Assembly: GCA_002102555.1 (NCBI GenBank)
Contig: MCFL01000076.1
Coordinates: forward strand, 1 to 64,000
Reading direction: 5' to 3'
Source of the DNA: Catenaria anguillulae PL171
Taxonomy: Eukaryota; Blastocladiomycota; Blastocladiomycetes; Blastocladiales; Catenariaceae
DNA: 64,000 bases
The first letter of the stretch is position 1; each line of letters begins with the position of its first letter. Made by a program: the position numbers and the translations under genes. Of this stretch, positions 1 to 10,177 are shown in pieces. Below the pieces are notes generated by a model that saw only the letters and a list, made by a program, of their open reading frames with translations, was not told the DNA's origin and did no database searches.

Positions 1-742
1 CACAACCGATCTGCCCGACGGCCTCGATCCTGTCCTTGACTTGAACGCACCACCGCCCGCGGCCTTCATCGTTACGTCCGTTCGAGCGGCGCGCGTCTTT
101 GCTGTTGCCAAGTTGGTGGCGTCCAAGTCAGCCACCCTGACGACTGCGACTGTATGGGCTGTCGGTAAAGCAACTGCGCAACCACTTGTCTCACTTCCGG
201 GCATCACAGTGCTTGGCACAGATGCAGGCAACGCGCAAGAGTTGACCGACCAGATCCTTGCTCATTATCACCATCACGCCGGCGCACCACCACCACCACC
301 ACCACCACCGCTATCATCAGTAAAGAATCAACAGCGGGCTTTGGTGGTGCTGCGCGGCGACAAGTCGCTCGACATTGTTCCGACTCGATTGCGTGCGGCA
401 GGGTTCAATGTGATGGAGGTGCAAGTGTATGCGACCAGCCCGCGGGTATTGGACATGGCGGAGATAGTGCACAACAACAACACTAATACCAACAAGGATG
501 AGCCGCCGTGGTGGGTGTTTTTCTCTCCGTCGGGCGTGGACGTTGTGCGCAACGCAGTAGCAACAGACGGGATTGAGCTACGGCAAGACCGAGTCAAGAT
601 TGCGGCGATTGGGCAGACAACGGCGCAGTATTTGACAAGTGAGCAAGTTGGGTGGTGGGTGGATGCGGTCGCAGGACGGCCGACGGCAGAGGGGCTGGTC
701 GAGGCAATTGTGGAGCACGATCGGAATGGCCGTGTGGCGTGA
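1..742 (+). CDS. HEM4: Uroporphyrinogen-III synthase, left copy (5' end outside window)
   Basis: Converts hydroxymethylbilane to uroporphyrinogen III, the fourth step of heme synthesis. The frame is open from base 2 to the stop at 740-742, so the gene starts upstream of the window. The visible part has the two-lobe HemD pattern: FIVTSVRAARVF early, VVLRGDKSLD opening the second lobe, WWVFFSPSGVD, then VKIAAIGQTTAQYL near the C-terminus. A His and Pro run lies between the lobes (about 265-310). It is almost identical to the complete copy at 9436-10401 on the other strand, differing by about a dozen substitutions and two one-codon indels, all upstream of about 545. The function is read from family motifs; whether both copies are expressed is unknown. 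Confidence 0.8.
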   Translation, partial: TTDLPDGLDPVLDLNAPPPAAFIVTSVRAARVFAVAKLVASKSATLTTATVWAVGKATAQPLVSLPGITVLGTDAGNAQELTDQILAHYHHHAGAPPPPPPPPLSSVKNQQRALVVLRGDKSLDIVPTRLRAAGFNVMEVQVYATSPRVLDMAEIVHNNNTNTNKDEPPWWVFFSPSGVDVVRNAVATDGIELRQDRVKIAAIGQTTAQYLTSEQVGWWVDAVAGRPTAEGLVEAIVEHDRNGRVA

Positions 743-1115
743 GTAGTGTATCATGAAGCGTCTTCGGACGAACAATTTTGAATGTTCTATGTACAATTCC
801 GAGTGCATACCTGGCTCCTAAGCATACAATCATTGGATTGAAACGTGAATCGCTCACGCGTGCGGCTCACAAAAACGGCAGTTCGCCAGCAAGCCAATCA
901 TGCTCCCCTCGATATCGCGAGCAAATGGAAACGGCGCTTTGCCATGAAATGCTAACTTGAACACTGTGACTCGACGCAAATCATTGCTCCCGCAATCTCA
1001 TTCGGCTCGCCATACGCGCGGCCGCTCACGACGTCCTGTCCAGCACGTCGCGCACACTTCTTGTCGGTTCTGTCGTTCGCTGTCGCGCCGGCCGGCGAGT
1101 TTAGCCCACGCCACC
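1..1115 (+). repeat. Left arm of a 1.1 kb inverted repeat (mate 9063-10177)
   Basis: Reverse-complement match to 9063-10177; paired positions sum to 10178 throughout because two one-codon indels cancel. The arm holds the HEM4 coding end and 370 bp of 3' flank. Similarity stops at about 1115, 52 bp before the start codon of the next gene. The left edge is the window edge, so the repeat may be longer. Confidence 0.93.
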
Positions 1116-1166
1116 TTGATTCGTTCGCCAGGTCGAGCATATTACCAAGAAAAGCAAGCAAGCATC

Positions 1167-2575
1167 ATGGGCGGCAAATCGAAATTGGGTGGCGGCGGCA
1201 CCACATGGTCCACTGCCGGCAGTGGCGGCAAGAAAAAGCCCATCAAGTCCAAGAACAAGACCAACGCGCAAAAGCCGTCGACGGGGGCAGAGGCGACGAC
1301 CGGCTCGGGGTGCGCGCCCACGGGTGCATCAAGTCAAGATCAAGCTGTGTCGACCACATTGACTACTACCGCCAACGGCAACGGGGACCGCGTCAGCACC
1401 AACCACAACGATTGCTCGTCAGCCGCACAGGCAACAGCACCAGCAACGGCTGCTTTGCCGGCGACGGGGCTAGAACTCATCGGCAAAGTTGTCGTATTCA
1501 GTATGCATACGCCTATCGGCCATTGCGCGCAAATGGTCAAGCAACTCACTCACCTGTGGCCGCACTTGTGATTGAACCGCAGAACACGACCCTCTCTCGC
1601 GTGGCAACCCGCGCATCCACCCACCACCAAAGCCCACACTCAACCCGCGCAAGTACCTCCTGTTCGACTCGCCTCCCCACTATGCCAACTGGACACTCGC
1701 AAACACGCTCTCTGACGACCATTCGGTCCTTGTGATCACGCATGACCTCATTTTACACTTGGCTGTTGGCCGCGAGGTTTCCTACTATGTGTGGGACGAC
1801 TTTGGAGGGTTCATGCAATACGAGCGCAAGCATCGCATCAAGTCGATCCGCGAGTGTGTCATTCAAAACTCGTACTTGTTGCATGTGGGCAAGCGGGATG
1901 TCGAGACGGTCATGAGTCTGCACGATCCCACGCACGTGTTGACGCAGCTTGCTGGGATGGTGTGTGTGCCTGGAGGGACCTTGTATGAAAAGGGCAGGAA
2001 GTCCAGAGCATTTGCTGGTCTGGTGGGTCGCGTGTTGAAGCTGCGTGCGTACTCTCTTCTTGCTCATCATCAATTGGGGATTCGTGTACTGACTCACAAC
2101 AGGACCCGAGTACATGGTCATGGCACGATCCGTTGACAATCCCACCGAGCGGCCATCACTCCTTCGCGACCCAGCAAAAACTCTGCTGCTACCACGCGCA
2201 ACCACGTACGAATCAGCAGTTGCGGCTGCTCGTCCCGATGATGTCGTCGTCCACTTGACTGAAGGATACATTGCCCCATGCGCCACATTGGTTTTTGCCT
2301 CGGTTCTCGACCGCGACATGATTCCACTGCCCGTCGTGATTGGATCCTCGGTCCAGTTTTGCATTCCGCCGCCAAAGGGGTCGGGGATGGACGCGAATGA
2401 GCATGGCGCCGTGGTTGAGCTTGATGATAGGCAGAGCGTGTTGGACATGGTGGCGTTTGCCGAGCATTTGCGGGCCAAGGCGCGACACACTCACAATCAC
2501 CGTGCACTTGACTCGGATGGATCCGAGGCGGACTATAGCGACCTTGGGCTGGCTGTGCCGTTGGCGGCCGATTGA
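1167..2575 (+). CDS. Hypothetical 422-residue protein, three exons
   Basis: I do not recognise this protein. Proposed exons are 1167-1500, 1583-2044 and 2103-2575. Donors are GTATGC and GTGCGT, acceptors CGCAG and ACAG; both introns are phase 1, and the joined frame is open for 422 residues. The N-terminus is Gly/Lys-rich low complexity (GGKSKLGGGG, then KKKPIKSKNK), followed by a Thr/Ala-rich stretch. The second exon looks like a folded domain: KYLLFDSPPHYANW, VLVITHDLILHLAVG, YYVWDDFGGF. The third has hydrophobic strands such as ATLVFASVLDRD. No signal peptide or membrane segment is visible. The start is placed at 1167 because homology between the repeat arms ends just upstream and ATCATGG is a good context. 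A metal-dependent or phosphatase-like fold is possible but unsupported. Confidence 0.6.
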
Positions 2576-3281
2576 TTGAGTGATTGCTCGATGGGACGTT
2601 TGTGTGACCAGACGTGGAAAGTGTCTTGTATCCGAATATGTGTTTTTTACGATTGTTGGGCAGCTGATTTGGCTTGTAGGTTGGACGTGAGCGCCTGCCG
2701 GGTCTTTTCGACATTTGTGGTTTGTCATCTTGGTGTTGGATCCTCTGTCCTAAGCATCCGGCTGTACCTTTTCTTTTTTGTATACCTATGTACACCCTTT
2801 CAGTAAGTCTCCATTTCTGACAGGCAGCTATCATACTTTTGGTCCAGTGACCCAAGCAGTGAGCAGCAAAATCAGCCTGAGATCAATGTCCAAGACTTGT
2901 CCACTTTGACACAAGTCATCATTCAATGCCGCTACTCTGTGCAATGCTAATACGAACGAATACCAGCGACTGCCGGGTCACGCTCTGCCTTGCCTGACGC
3001 ACGCAATTATGACCCATTTGATCTCGCTCTCAAGACGAGCACTCGCCCGAGCGGCATTCGTGACAGCACTTGCCAACAAGAGCAAGACTTTGAGTCAACA
3101 CCTGGGCCTGTGCCTGTACCCCCAAATTGAAATTGCGGCCGTACTCTTTCCAACTTTTCGGCCAAGCATAAGGTACGTATGTCCATCATTTGGGATCTTT
3201 CTCTGTCCACCCATCACAGATCCAGGATCTAACGTGTCGCAAGCTCGTTACTCCGTCCATTTTCGTTCATCGACAAGGTCA
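2576..3281. other. Intergenic, possible alternative 5' exon of the next gene
   Basis: Contains a T-rich stretch near 2770. The frame of the downstream gene stays open up to an ATG at 3009 whose translation is rich in Ser, Arg and Ala, like a mitochondrial presequence. An AAG/GTACGTATG donor at 3173 and a CACAG acceptor at 3219 could instead mark a 47-nt 5'-UTR intron. Nothing else is recognised. Confidence 0.4.
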
Positions 3282-5459
3282 ATGATGGCGGCCACATCCT
3301 TCGGCGGCTTGAGTGCCGGGGTCGGTGCCATGGGTCGTAGCAGCCTGTTGGCCGCGGCGGGTAGCCCGTTCGGTATCCAACAGCAAAGCGCATCGTTTTC
3401 GACTTGCGCAGCGACCGCCGCGGATGTAAATCAAGATGCAAATGGCGGCCACCGAGATGATGATGTCCTCACGACCCTACCATACATGGACTCGACCTTT
3501 ACCGATTACAATGTCACCGTGTCGAAAATCACGTCGCCGAGGCAGTCGCAGCTCGCGCTTGAGTACCTGACAGGCAGCAGTAACGGCCAAGATGATGAGG
3601 ATGATTCGATCCTCGCTCGCGCGGGCATGATTGCCATTGACTTGGAGGGCCAGTTGACTCTGCCGCAGTTTGCCATCCCAACCTCATATCGTGACGCTCG
3701 ATCCGATTCGTCGGAATCTCAACTCGATTCAGAGTCCATGTTTACGGGCATCCACTCGGTTCAAATCGCCGTCCCGCTTGCCCATCTCGCTGTCCACGTT
3801 CCTCTCAACTCGCTCTTCACTTCATGGCCCCAACCACCATCCGCTCCGCAAGCCGAAATGCGCCCGCCCGTGCACGTCTTTTACTGGCACCTCGAGCCAC
3901 CGCACGTATCTGCTGCGGACAAGCACGCCATGATGCAGCACATCAAGGCCATTCTGCACTATCCGGGATGCACAACCATTGCGCACTGCAAGACTGGTGA
4001 CGAGCAGGCCTTGTTTATGCAGCATGGGATTCATTTGCGCCCTCCCATTGTCGACACCCAGCGCATGTATCTGCAGTGGACGCAGCTGAGTTGGCGCCTG
4101 CAAAAGGCGTGGCAGGTCGTCAACGAGTGTTCTATCAACAACACGACGGCGGCCACTTTTGGTGGAGGAAGCAAGGCACCTGCGTTCGCCGTGCCACCGC
4201 TCAATGACCGATACCTCGTCCCCTCCCATGTCCCACCGCCGCCGCCTGCCACGTCTTCCTCTGCCGGCCTGCCACCACCACCCGACCCTCACTCGACCGA
4301 GGGTGCACTGCACACGTCGGCCATCTACACACCGCTCGCCGAATCACTCGGTGACCCCAGCGCGGGCCTAAACGACGTGCTTGCTGCGTGCCACCTGCCC
4401 ATCAACCCGCTCAAAAAGCGCTCCGCGTCCAAATCCGACGCGGCCCAGTTGCGCTACGCCGTGTGGGACGTGGCCTTCTTGTGCCAAGCATACTGGCACA
4501 TGGCGACCGCGCTCGCCTACTTGAGCATCCAGCTCGTAAGCATGCAAAGTCTCAGCCCAATCAATCTCAACAGCACGCACGAGACGAGCCCCTGGATGGG
4601 TCCGCTCGACTCAACCCTTGGTTCCACCTGCCACATGCCACCACCACCGAGTGACCACCCGCTTGTTCTCGCCATTGCGCACCTGATCCACTCGCTCGGC
4701 CAACCAACCCAACACCCGTCGTCGCTCACATCACCGGCCGCAACTACCCTGGCTGCTGATCTCGCGGCCATCGAGTCAGCGTTTGCACGCAAAACGACGG
4801 TCAGCGTGCGGCAGCGGCTCAACCAGCGCACGGGCGGCGTGCGGCAAGTGATTGTGGATTACCCGCAGTATTTCCGGGCGTGGCGCGTACCGAGCGCGCT
4901 GGACCCCACCGCCGTTGGCGGCATGGGCAGCGCATCTCAGCAGCCTGTGGTTTGGGTGAGTGTTGTGCAAATGCCGCCGGCAATGTCTGGGCTGGCTGCG
5001 AGTGACACCGCCAGTGCGGCCGTCGCAACAACGGCGAGTGATGCGCCCGCGGGTGTGGTGGTGAGGACGCCACCGTCAGGTATCAGTGCAGGCAAACGCA
5101 AGTATCATGGGTATGCCCGCGCACCGAGGATCAAGGCAGATTTGTTTGGCGAGCAGGGCGCCGGTGATTTGCGACGAACAGGCTTTTCCAAGTACTATCA
5201 GCGCGGCATGCGCCTAACTCACGGGGTGCACGCACAACATGATGTGGAAGTGGTGGAGGCAGACATGTTTGACTCCGAGGGCAATTGGATTGGACAATGT
5301 GAGGAGACGATAATCATGCAGGGCGCGGAATTGGCCAGAGGTGGCCATTGTGGAGGTCGTGTGGAACGCGTCGTTGTTGATTCAGTTGCGGTACGTGCAA
5401 CTAGTACGGACGCAGGCATGCAGAAGGGGACGGGTATTGTTGTGGACGATATCTTGTGA
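3282..5459 (+). CDS. DEDD-type 3'-5' exonuclease-like protein
   Basis: 725 residues from the ATG at 3282. A degenerate RNase D/EXD1-like exonuclease domain is suggested by MIAIDLEG (Exo I, the DxE pair, near residue 117), then VHVFYWHLEP, a central TTIAHCKTGDEQALF followed by PPIVDTQRMY (Exo II-like), and YAVWDVAFL (Exo III-like). Such enzymes use two metal ions to remove nucleotides from RNA or DNA ends. Between the last motifs are Pro-rich linkers. The C-terminal third has KYHGYARAPR and RTGFSKYYQRGMRLTHGV, which I do not recognise. The start is uncertain: 3282 has good context, while 3009 in the same frame would add 91 residues. Domain order and residues are seen; the substrate is unknown and the catalytic set may be incomplete. 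Confidence 0.6.
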   Translation: MMAATSFGGLSAGVGAMGRSSLLAAAGSPFGIQQQSASFSTCAATAADVNQDANGGHRDDDVLTTLPYMDSTFTDYNVTVSKITSPRQSQLALEYLTGSSNGQDDEDDSILARAGMIAIDLEGQLTLPQFAIPTSYRDARSDSSESQLDSESMFTGIHSVQIAVPLAHLAVHVPLNSLFTSWPQPPSAPQAEMRPPVHVFYWHLEPPHVSAADKHAMMQHIKAILHYPGCTTIAHCKTGDEQALFMQHGIHLRPPIVDTQRMYLQWTQLSWRLQKAWQVVNECSINNTTAATFGGGSKAPAFAVPPLNDRYLVPSHVPPPPPATSSSAGLPPPPDPHSTEGALHTSAIYTPLAESLGDPSAGLNDVLAACHLPINPLKKRSASKSDAAQLRYAVWDVAFLCQAYWHMATALAYLSIQLVSMQSLSPINLNSTHETSPWMGPLDSTLGSTCHMPPPPSDHPLVLAIAHLIHSLGQPTQHPSSLTSPAATTLAADLAAIESAFARKTTVSVRQRLNQRTGGVRQVIVDYPQYFRAWRVPSALDPTAVGGMGSASQQPVVWVSVVQMPPAMSGLAASDTASAAVATTASDAPAGVVVRTPPSGISAGKRKYHGYARAPRIKADLFGEQGAGDLRRTGFSKYYQRGMRLTHGVHAQHDVEVVEADMFDSEGNWIGQCEETIIMQGAELARGGHCGGRVERVVVDSVAVRATSTDAGMQKGTGIVVDDIL

Positions 5460-6729
5460 GATACGTTAAACCATTAAGTAGCCTTTGGCAACTCGTCATT
5501 GTGGAGATTGTCCCGATTCTGCACGCAATATCCGATTGGAGGTTGACGGATGATTGACAACAGCAACCAAACAACAACCACAGTCGTCAACTCGTGGCGA
5601 TCAGCCTGGTTGTCAACAAGGACACATGCGTATGAGGCTGTGGTGCCATTTTCAATCCTGAAGATACCCAATTGACTCTCAAGTTGCTCATTGTTTGATG
5701 AATCGTGCGGGACTTGAAGGACATGGAACGCCCAGCGCGTCCACATATGGGAGCTCGTTGATTTCTCCTCAGTTTGGTTTGCGGCAAGAAATGCTCCTTG
5801 CAGACACTGAGCCTTGTCCCAATTTCACAGCGGAGATTGTACCCTGGATGGTGCCTGCTATTTACGTCAAGAGGCGTCGAGTGAGACTGAAATGAGTTTT
5901 CCTCTCTATGCAACTGTCTCATACTATGAGTGAGATGACGGGGATCGCCTCATGCCACATGCCACCTGTCGACACCAGTTATAAGCCCACGCCCAAAGAG
6001 ACAAAACTCAGTAGGTTCTTGCTCAGACCAGGGCCAACCTCAGGTTCTGACCATCAGCCCCGCATGGGCGCAAGCCGCGAAGAAGTCATGCAAAGTGTCA
6101 TGGTTCAATTGATTTCCGTGTCTGCGGCAGCACGCGTTTTCAAGCAAATGATCGAATGCCGTATTTCCGACCTGAAATGTTTGAAAGTCTCGGGCAAAAC
6201 CAGCGCCAGGATTGGTGTTCTACATCTTGCAAGTCAGTCACAGCCATTGTTGACCTACATACCTCTACCACGGACAGGCCTGTCGCGCACATTTAGTTTC
6301 GCCTCCCTGCTCATTCACGGGCAGCCAACGACAACTTGAGGTGGCATTCCTGTGGTTTCGGTCATTGAAGATTTCCACACTGCCGACCGGATCAATCGTT
6401 CCATTCCGATTTCGCTTTTTCCCAGTCTATTGTTGCCTGCATTGAGACTCAAAGCTGGTGCTTGTTCGGAGCCAAGGAACGCGCCATTTGCAGCCAAATT
6501 CGAGAACTTGACAGATCTGGTCAATTGAAGAGGCAAGTTTTCTTGGACGGACAAGCGATAGATCCAAGCCCATTGTCTGTTCTCGAGAAAAATTCCGCGC
6601 CTGTACCATCGCCGTGTACCCATTACTACGGTGTATAAGTATCGCCCATGTCCTCGCCCACTGTCCACTTCCAGAACAGCATCATCACTCAGCACACACA
6701 CTCACACAGACACACTCCCTCAATCTACC
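5460..6729. other. Intergenic, 1.27 kb
   Basis: No convincing coding region on either strand; short open frames here lack family features. The last 100 bases form the promoter and 5' leader of the secreted-repeat gene and closely match the leader of its paralogue at 11312-11410. Confidence 0.6.
6634..6641 (+). promoter_or_regulatory. TATA box of secreted-repeat gene A
   Basis: TATAAGTA lies 96 bases before the start codon at 6730. The aligned site in paralogue B (about 11402-11410, minus strand) reads ACAAATAT, so B lacks the canonical box although the flanking leader is conserved. Confidence 0.5.
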
Positions 6730-7314
6730 ATGGCTCCCAAGCTCACCATCCTCGCGACCATCATGTTCGCAGCTCTCGCTTCGTCGTTGATCGACCAAGC
6801 CAGTGCTGCCCCAGCCCCTACCATTGCATCTCTCACGCGCCGCGCTCCTCAAGTCTTTGTCGACCGTGATGGCAGAAACACGGGTATCGGTGTTGGCGAC
6901 TCGTTTGTCGACGTTGGTCGCGACTCGTCCATCGTGCTACCTGGCCGTGACGGCGTTGTCGTGGATCGCGACAATAGGAACGGCTTTGTGTCAGTAGACG
7001 ATGGTCGAAACGCTGCGATTGTGGATCAAGTTATTGGCGACGTCGAAGTGTTTGACGCCGGCAAGGTGCAAAAGCGCTCGCCGCAAGTCCTGGTCGATGG
7101 CAACCGTTCCGGCACTCGTATTGGCATTGACAATGGCGATGCACGTGTGGACATTCGCCCCGATGTGATTGACGTGATCCCGGGTCGCAATGGCGTCGAT
7201 GTCATTGATTTCGCCGATGAGGGGCTCGTTGTGGTGGACGATGGCCGCAACACTTCGATCGTGGACGAGGTGACTGGAAGCGTTGAGGTGTTTGATGAGA
7301 ATGCTGCGGCCTGA
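6730..7314 (+). CDS. Secreted two-repeat protein A with dibasic sites
   Basis: 194 residues. A signal peptide is clear (residues 1-26, hydrophobic core LTILATIMFAALASSL, probable cut after ASA). The mature chain is two repeats of exactly 78 residues: 39-116 follows RR (37-38) and ends in KR (115-116); 117-194 runs to the stop. Both repeats open with PQV(F/L)VD, carry PGR(D/N)GV, and close with DDGRN..IVD.V.G.VEVFD. The mature chain has no cysteine and is rich in Asp, Val and Gly, suggesting short beta strands joined by acidic turns. Dibasic sites after a signal peptide are typical of Kex2 processing, so the product may be cut into two similar polypeptides. Paralogue B is at 10700-11311. I know no named family; a role as a wall or secreted peptide is inference. 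Confidence 0.82.
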   Translation: MAPKLTILATIMFAALASSLIDQASAAPAPTIASLTRRAPQVFVDRDGRNTGIGVGDSFVDVGRDSSIVLPGRDGVVVDRDNRNGFVSVDDGRNAAIVDQVIGDVEVFDAGKVQKRSPQVLVDGNRSGTRIGIDNGDARVDIRPDVIDVIPGRNGVDVIDFADEGLVVVDDGRNTSIVDEVTGSVEVFDENAAA

Positions 7315-7871
7315 ATGACGCTGTTGGTTCCCTTGAGTAATCGAGTTGGATACCGACAAGGGGGGATATGTATGCACTCCCTGAGGCTTTGTTGTACATT
7401 TGTCCATAATGTTTTTGTCAGCCGTAAGACGGCGAGCCAGTCAATGATCATTTTTTTCCGAATGTGTCTGTTTGCACGTTCCAGCATTATTGATAACTCG
7501 ATCCAATTGCTTGCAACTGGCACGAAAGGAAATATAGCTGGCCTATCATTTCCATGTCATAAGTTTCAGAGCGATTCGATACTGGTTTAGTTTGCATGAT
7601 GGACCTGTCTCAACACAATCGAAGGTCTCACACGTGCAAAAGGTCACACATGACTGATCTGGAGTTCACGCCTTTCGGCATCATTTTAATGGGAGCAACA
7701 TCTGCCAGTGGCGGCACACTTGCGGTGTACCTCTACCGATCAATGCTCATATAAACGAGTCTAGATCTCCTCATGCGCATGCGCGGCAACATCTATATTA
7801 CATTCACCATTTATATATGACCCGTTACGACCCGTCTCCTCAACTGGTTCCCCTGATCCAACCCTGTTCCA
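7315..7871. other. Intergenic with promoter of the next gene
   Basis: No gene seen. A TATAAAC motif at 7751-7757 lies about 120 bases before the start codon at 7872. Confidence 0.5.
7751..7757 (+). promoter_or_regulatory. TATA box of the small ankyrin-like gene
   Basis: TATAAAC about 120 bases upstream of the ATG at 7872, at similar spacing to the box before the 6730 gene. Confidence 0.4.
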
Positions 7872-8696
7872 ATGAATTCTCGACTTTGCGACCACATGAT
7901 GATTTCGACAACGGATACCGATGACTCCCCAAGTCTTCCCTTTGTTCTCGCCGAATCCATCCTCATAACAGCCGCCCACATCACACTGTGGACCGATCCA
8001 AGATGGTTCATCTGCGACCAAGTACGGCATGCTGAACTCGGCACCTTCCTCACTGTTTTGCCCACGGCTGAGGCATCAAAGACACTTGTCAAAATAGCCG
8101 TCCCGGGCATGTTCAATGGCTGCGCAAAACTTTCTGGCCACGGAATCGATCCTCGCTACCTCTACTCCATCCTCAACAAGCATAATCTCGAGCTGCTCGA
8201 CGATGATGATGAGCAAACGTACATTGACGCATTCATCAACAATGCTGTCCCCGTTCTCGAATGGCTCTGCTCCCAACCCGATTTCGAGCCGCCAGACTTG
8301 CGCGAGTTTCATTACGACGACAACCCCGTCATTCTCGCATTGGAAAACAAGGCGCTCGATGCGCTCGAATGGGCATGCAAGCGGCGAAGAACCGCGTCGT
8401 ACGGTTTGATGGACAATCACCTGGCCGACATGTTGCGGAGCGAGAGTGCAAGAGAGGTGGCGTTGGCGGTTGCGTGGCTCAAGGCGGGGCATCATGTGGA
8501 GCCGTACTTGGACGAGGTTGTCACCGCTGCGTGTGAGGTTGGGCTGCTTGAAGTGGTCCAACTCTATTCCAAGTGGATTTCTGAGCGCGGTGGAATAGAT
8601 CCAGAGCATGCAAGGGATCTTTGCGAGTTGGCGGAGGCGAGTGGGCACCAAGAGGTGGTGACCTGGTGTCAGGCGAACGGGTGGTGCCATGATTGA
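7872..8696 (+). CDS. Small ankyrin-like repeat protein
   Basis: 274 residues in a single exon. The N-terminal part (ESILITAAHITLWTDPRW) is a short helical lead-in. Degenerate ankyrin-like helical units follow, containing VPVLEWLCSQ, LDALEWACKR and GLLEVVQLYSKW, and the protein ends with GHQEVVTWCQANGW. The unit signature, a small residue then VLEWL/VLDWW, also marks the large proteins at 34112 and 44436, so this looks like a short member of the same family. Such repeats bind other proteins; no partner can be inferred. An alternative start two codons into MMISTT (7896) is possible. Confidence 0.7.
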   Translation: MNSRLCDHMMISTTDTDDSPSLPFVLAESILITAAHITLWTDPRWFICDQVRHAELGTFLTVLPTAEASKTLVKIAVPGMFNGCAKLSGHGIDPRYLYSILNKHNLELLDDDDEQTYIDAFINNAVPVLEWLCSQPDFEPPDLREFHYDDNPVILALENKALDALEWACKRRRTASYGLMDNHLADMLRSESAREVALAVAWLKAGHHVEPYLDEVVTAACEVGLLEVVQLYSKWISERGGIDPEHARDLCELAEASGHQEVVTWCQANGWCHD

Positions 8697-8865
8697 GACA
8701 AAAAGGTAGGGAATGAAGCTTTGAGCCGCAATTCTGCGTAAATACAATCCTTTTCCGGGGCTGAACGGGTTTTTGTGGCAGTCCAGCATCGACACAATGA
8801 CATGGCTTGGTTTCCCAAGCAAAGACTCGATGTATGCGGAGAACAGGCCAGGTATTTTGCGATAT

Positions 8866-9000
8866 TTACAAGAACTCATCCATTTGATCAGCAACCGTAC
8901 TCTTTTTCACACCTTCATCCACATCTTTTCCCTGTAGTGCGAGCTTCCGAAAAAACGACGACGAGTTCCACACGATCACCACGACAGCCACCTCTGGCAT
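8866..9000 (-). CDS. Possible 44-residue ORF next to the right repeat arm
   Basis: Starts 63 bp beyond the inner edge of the right repeat arm, on the strand that would use the promoter region carried by the arm. It reads MPEVAVVVIVWNSS, then a Lys/Asp-rich tail ending ADQMDEFL. It matches nothing I know and could be chance. Confidence 0.2.
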   Translation of the reverse strand: MPEVAVVVIVWNSSSFFRKLALQGKDVDEGVKKSTVADQMDEFL

Positions 9001-9062
9001 ATCCGCGCCGTGCAATACTGCCTCCTTTCCTTGTCCAATACAACTGCCCTCCAAGAACCAAG

Positions 9063-10177
9063 GGTGGCTTGGGCTAAACTCGCCGGCCGGCGCGACAGCG
9101 AACGACAGAACCGACAAGAAGTGTGCGCGACGTGCTGGACAGGACGTCGTGAGCGGCCGCGCGTATGGCGAGCCGAATGAGATTGCGGGAGCAATGATTT
9201 GCGTCGAGTCACAGTGTTCAAGTTAGCATTTCATGGCAAAGCGCCGTTTCCATTTGCTCGCGATATCGAGGGGAGCATGATTGGCTTGCTGGCGAACTGC
9301 CGTTTTTGTGAGCCGCACGCGTGAGCGATTCACGTTTCAATCCAATGATTGTATGCTTAGGAGCCAGGTATGCACTCGGAATTGTACATAGAACATTCAA
9401 AATTGTTCGTCCGAAGACGCTTCATGATACACTACTCACGCCACACGGCCATTCCGATCGTGCTCCACAATTGCCTCGACCAGCCCCTCTGCCGTCGGCC
9501 GTCCTGCGACCGCATCCACCCACCACCCAACTTGCTCACTTGTCAAATACTGCGCCGTTGTCTGCCCAATCGCCGCAATCTTGACTCGGTCTTGCCGTAG
9601 CTCAATCCCGTCTGTTGCTACTGCGTTGCGCACAATGTCCACGCCCGACGGAGAGAAAAACACCCACCACGGCGGCTCATCCTTGTTGGTATTAGTGTTG
9701 TTGTTGTGCACTATCTCCGCCATGTCCAATACCCGCGGGCTGGTCGCATACACTTGCACCTCCATCACATTGAACCCTGCCGCACGCAATCGAGTCGGAA
9801 CAATGTCGAGCGACTTGTCGCCGCGCAGCACCACCATAGCCCGCTGTTGATTCTTTACTGATGATAGCGGTGGTGGTGGTGGTGGTGGTGGTGCGCCGTC
9901 GTGATGGTAATGAGCAAGGATCTGGTCGGTCAACTCTTGCGCGTTGCCTGCATCTGTGCCAAGCACTGTGATGCCCGGAAGCGAGACAAGTGGTTGCGCA
10001 GTTGCTTTACCGACAGTCCATACAGTCGCAGTCGTCAGGGTGGCTGACTTGGACGCCACCAACTTGGCAGCAGCAGCAAAGACGCGCGCCGCTCGAACGG
10101 ACGTAACGATGAAGGCCTCGGGCGGTGGTGCGTTCAAGTCAAGGATAGGATCGAGGGCTTCGGGCAGATCGGTTGTG
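9063..10177 (-). repeat. Right arm of the 1.1 kb inverted repeat (mate 1-1115)
   Basis: Holds the last 247 codons or so of the complete HEM4 copy and its 3' flank. Against the left arm, the stretch 9063-9636 is identical or nearly so, including non-coding sequence. The stretch 9637-10177 has about a dozen substitutions and two one-codon indels. The arms are separated by 7.9 kb. Confidence 0.93.

Noticed and set aside
6315-6701. 128-codon open frame on the minus strand before the secreted-repeat gene
   Set aside because: It overlaps the promoter and leader conserved between the paralogues and has no recognisable domain.
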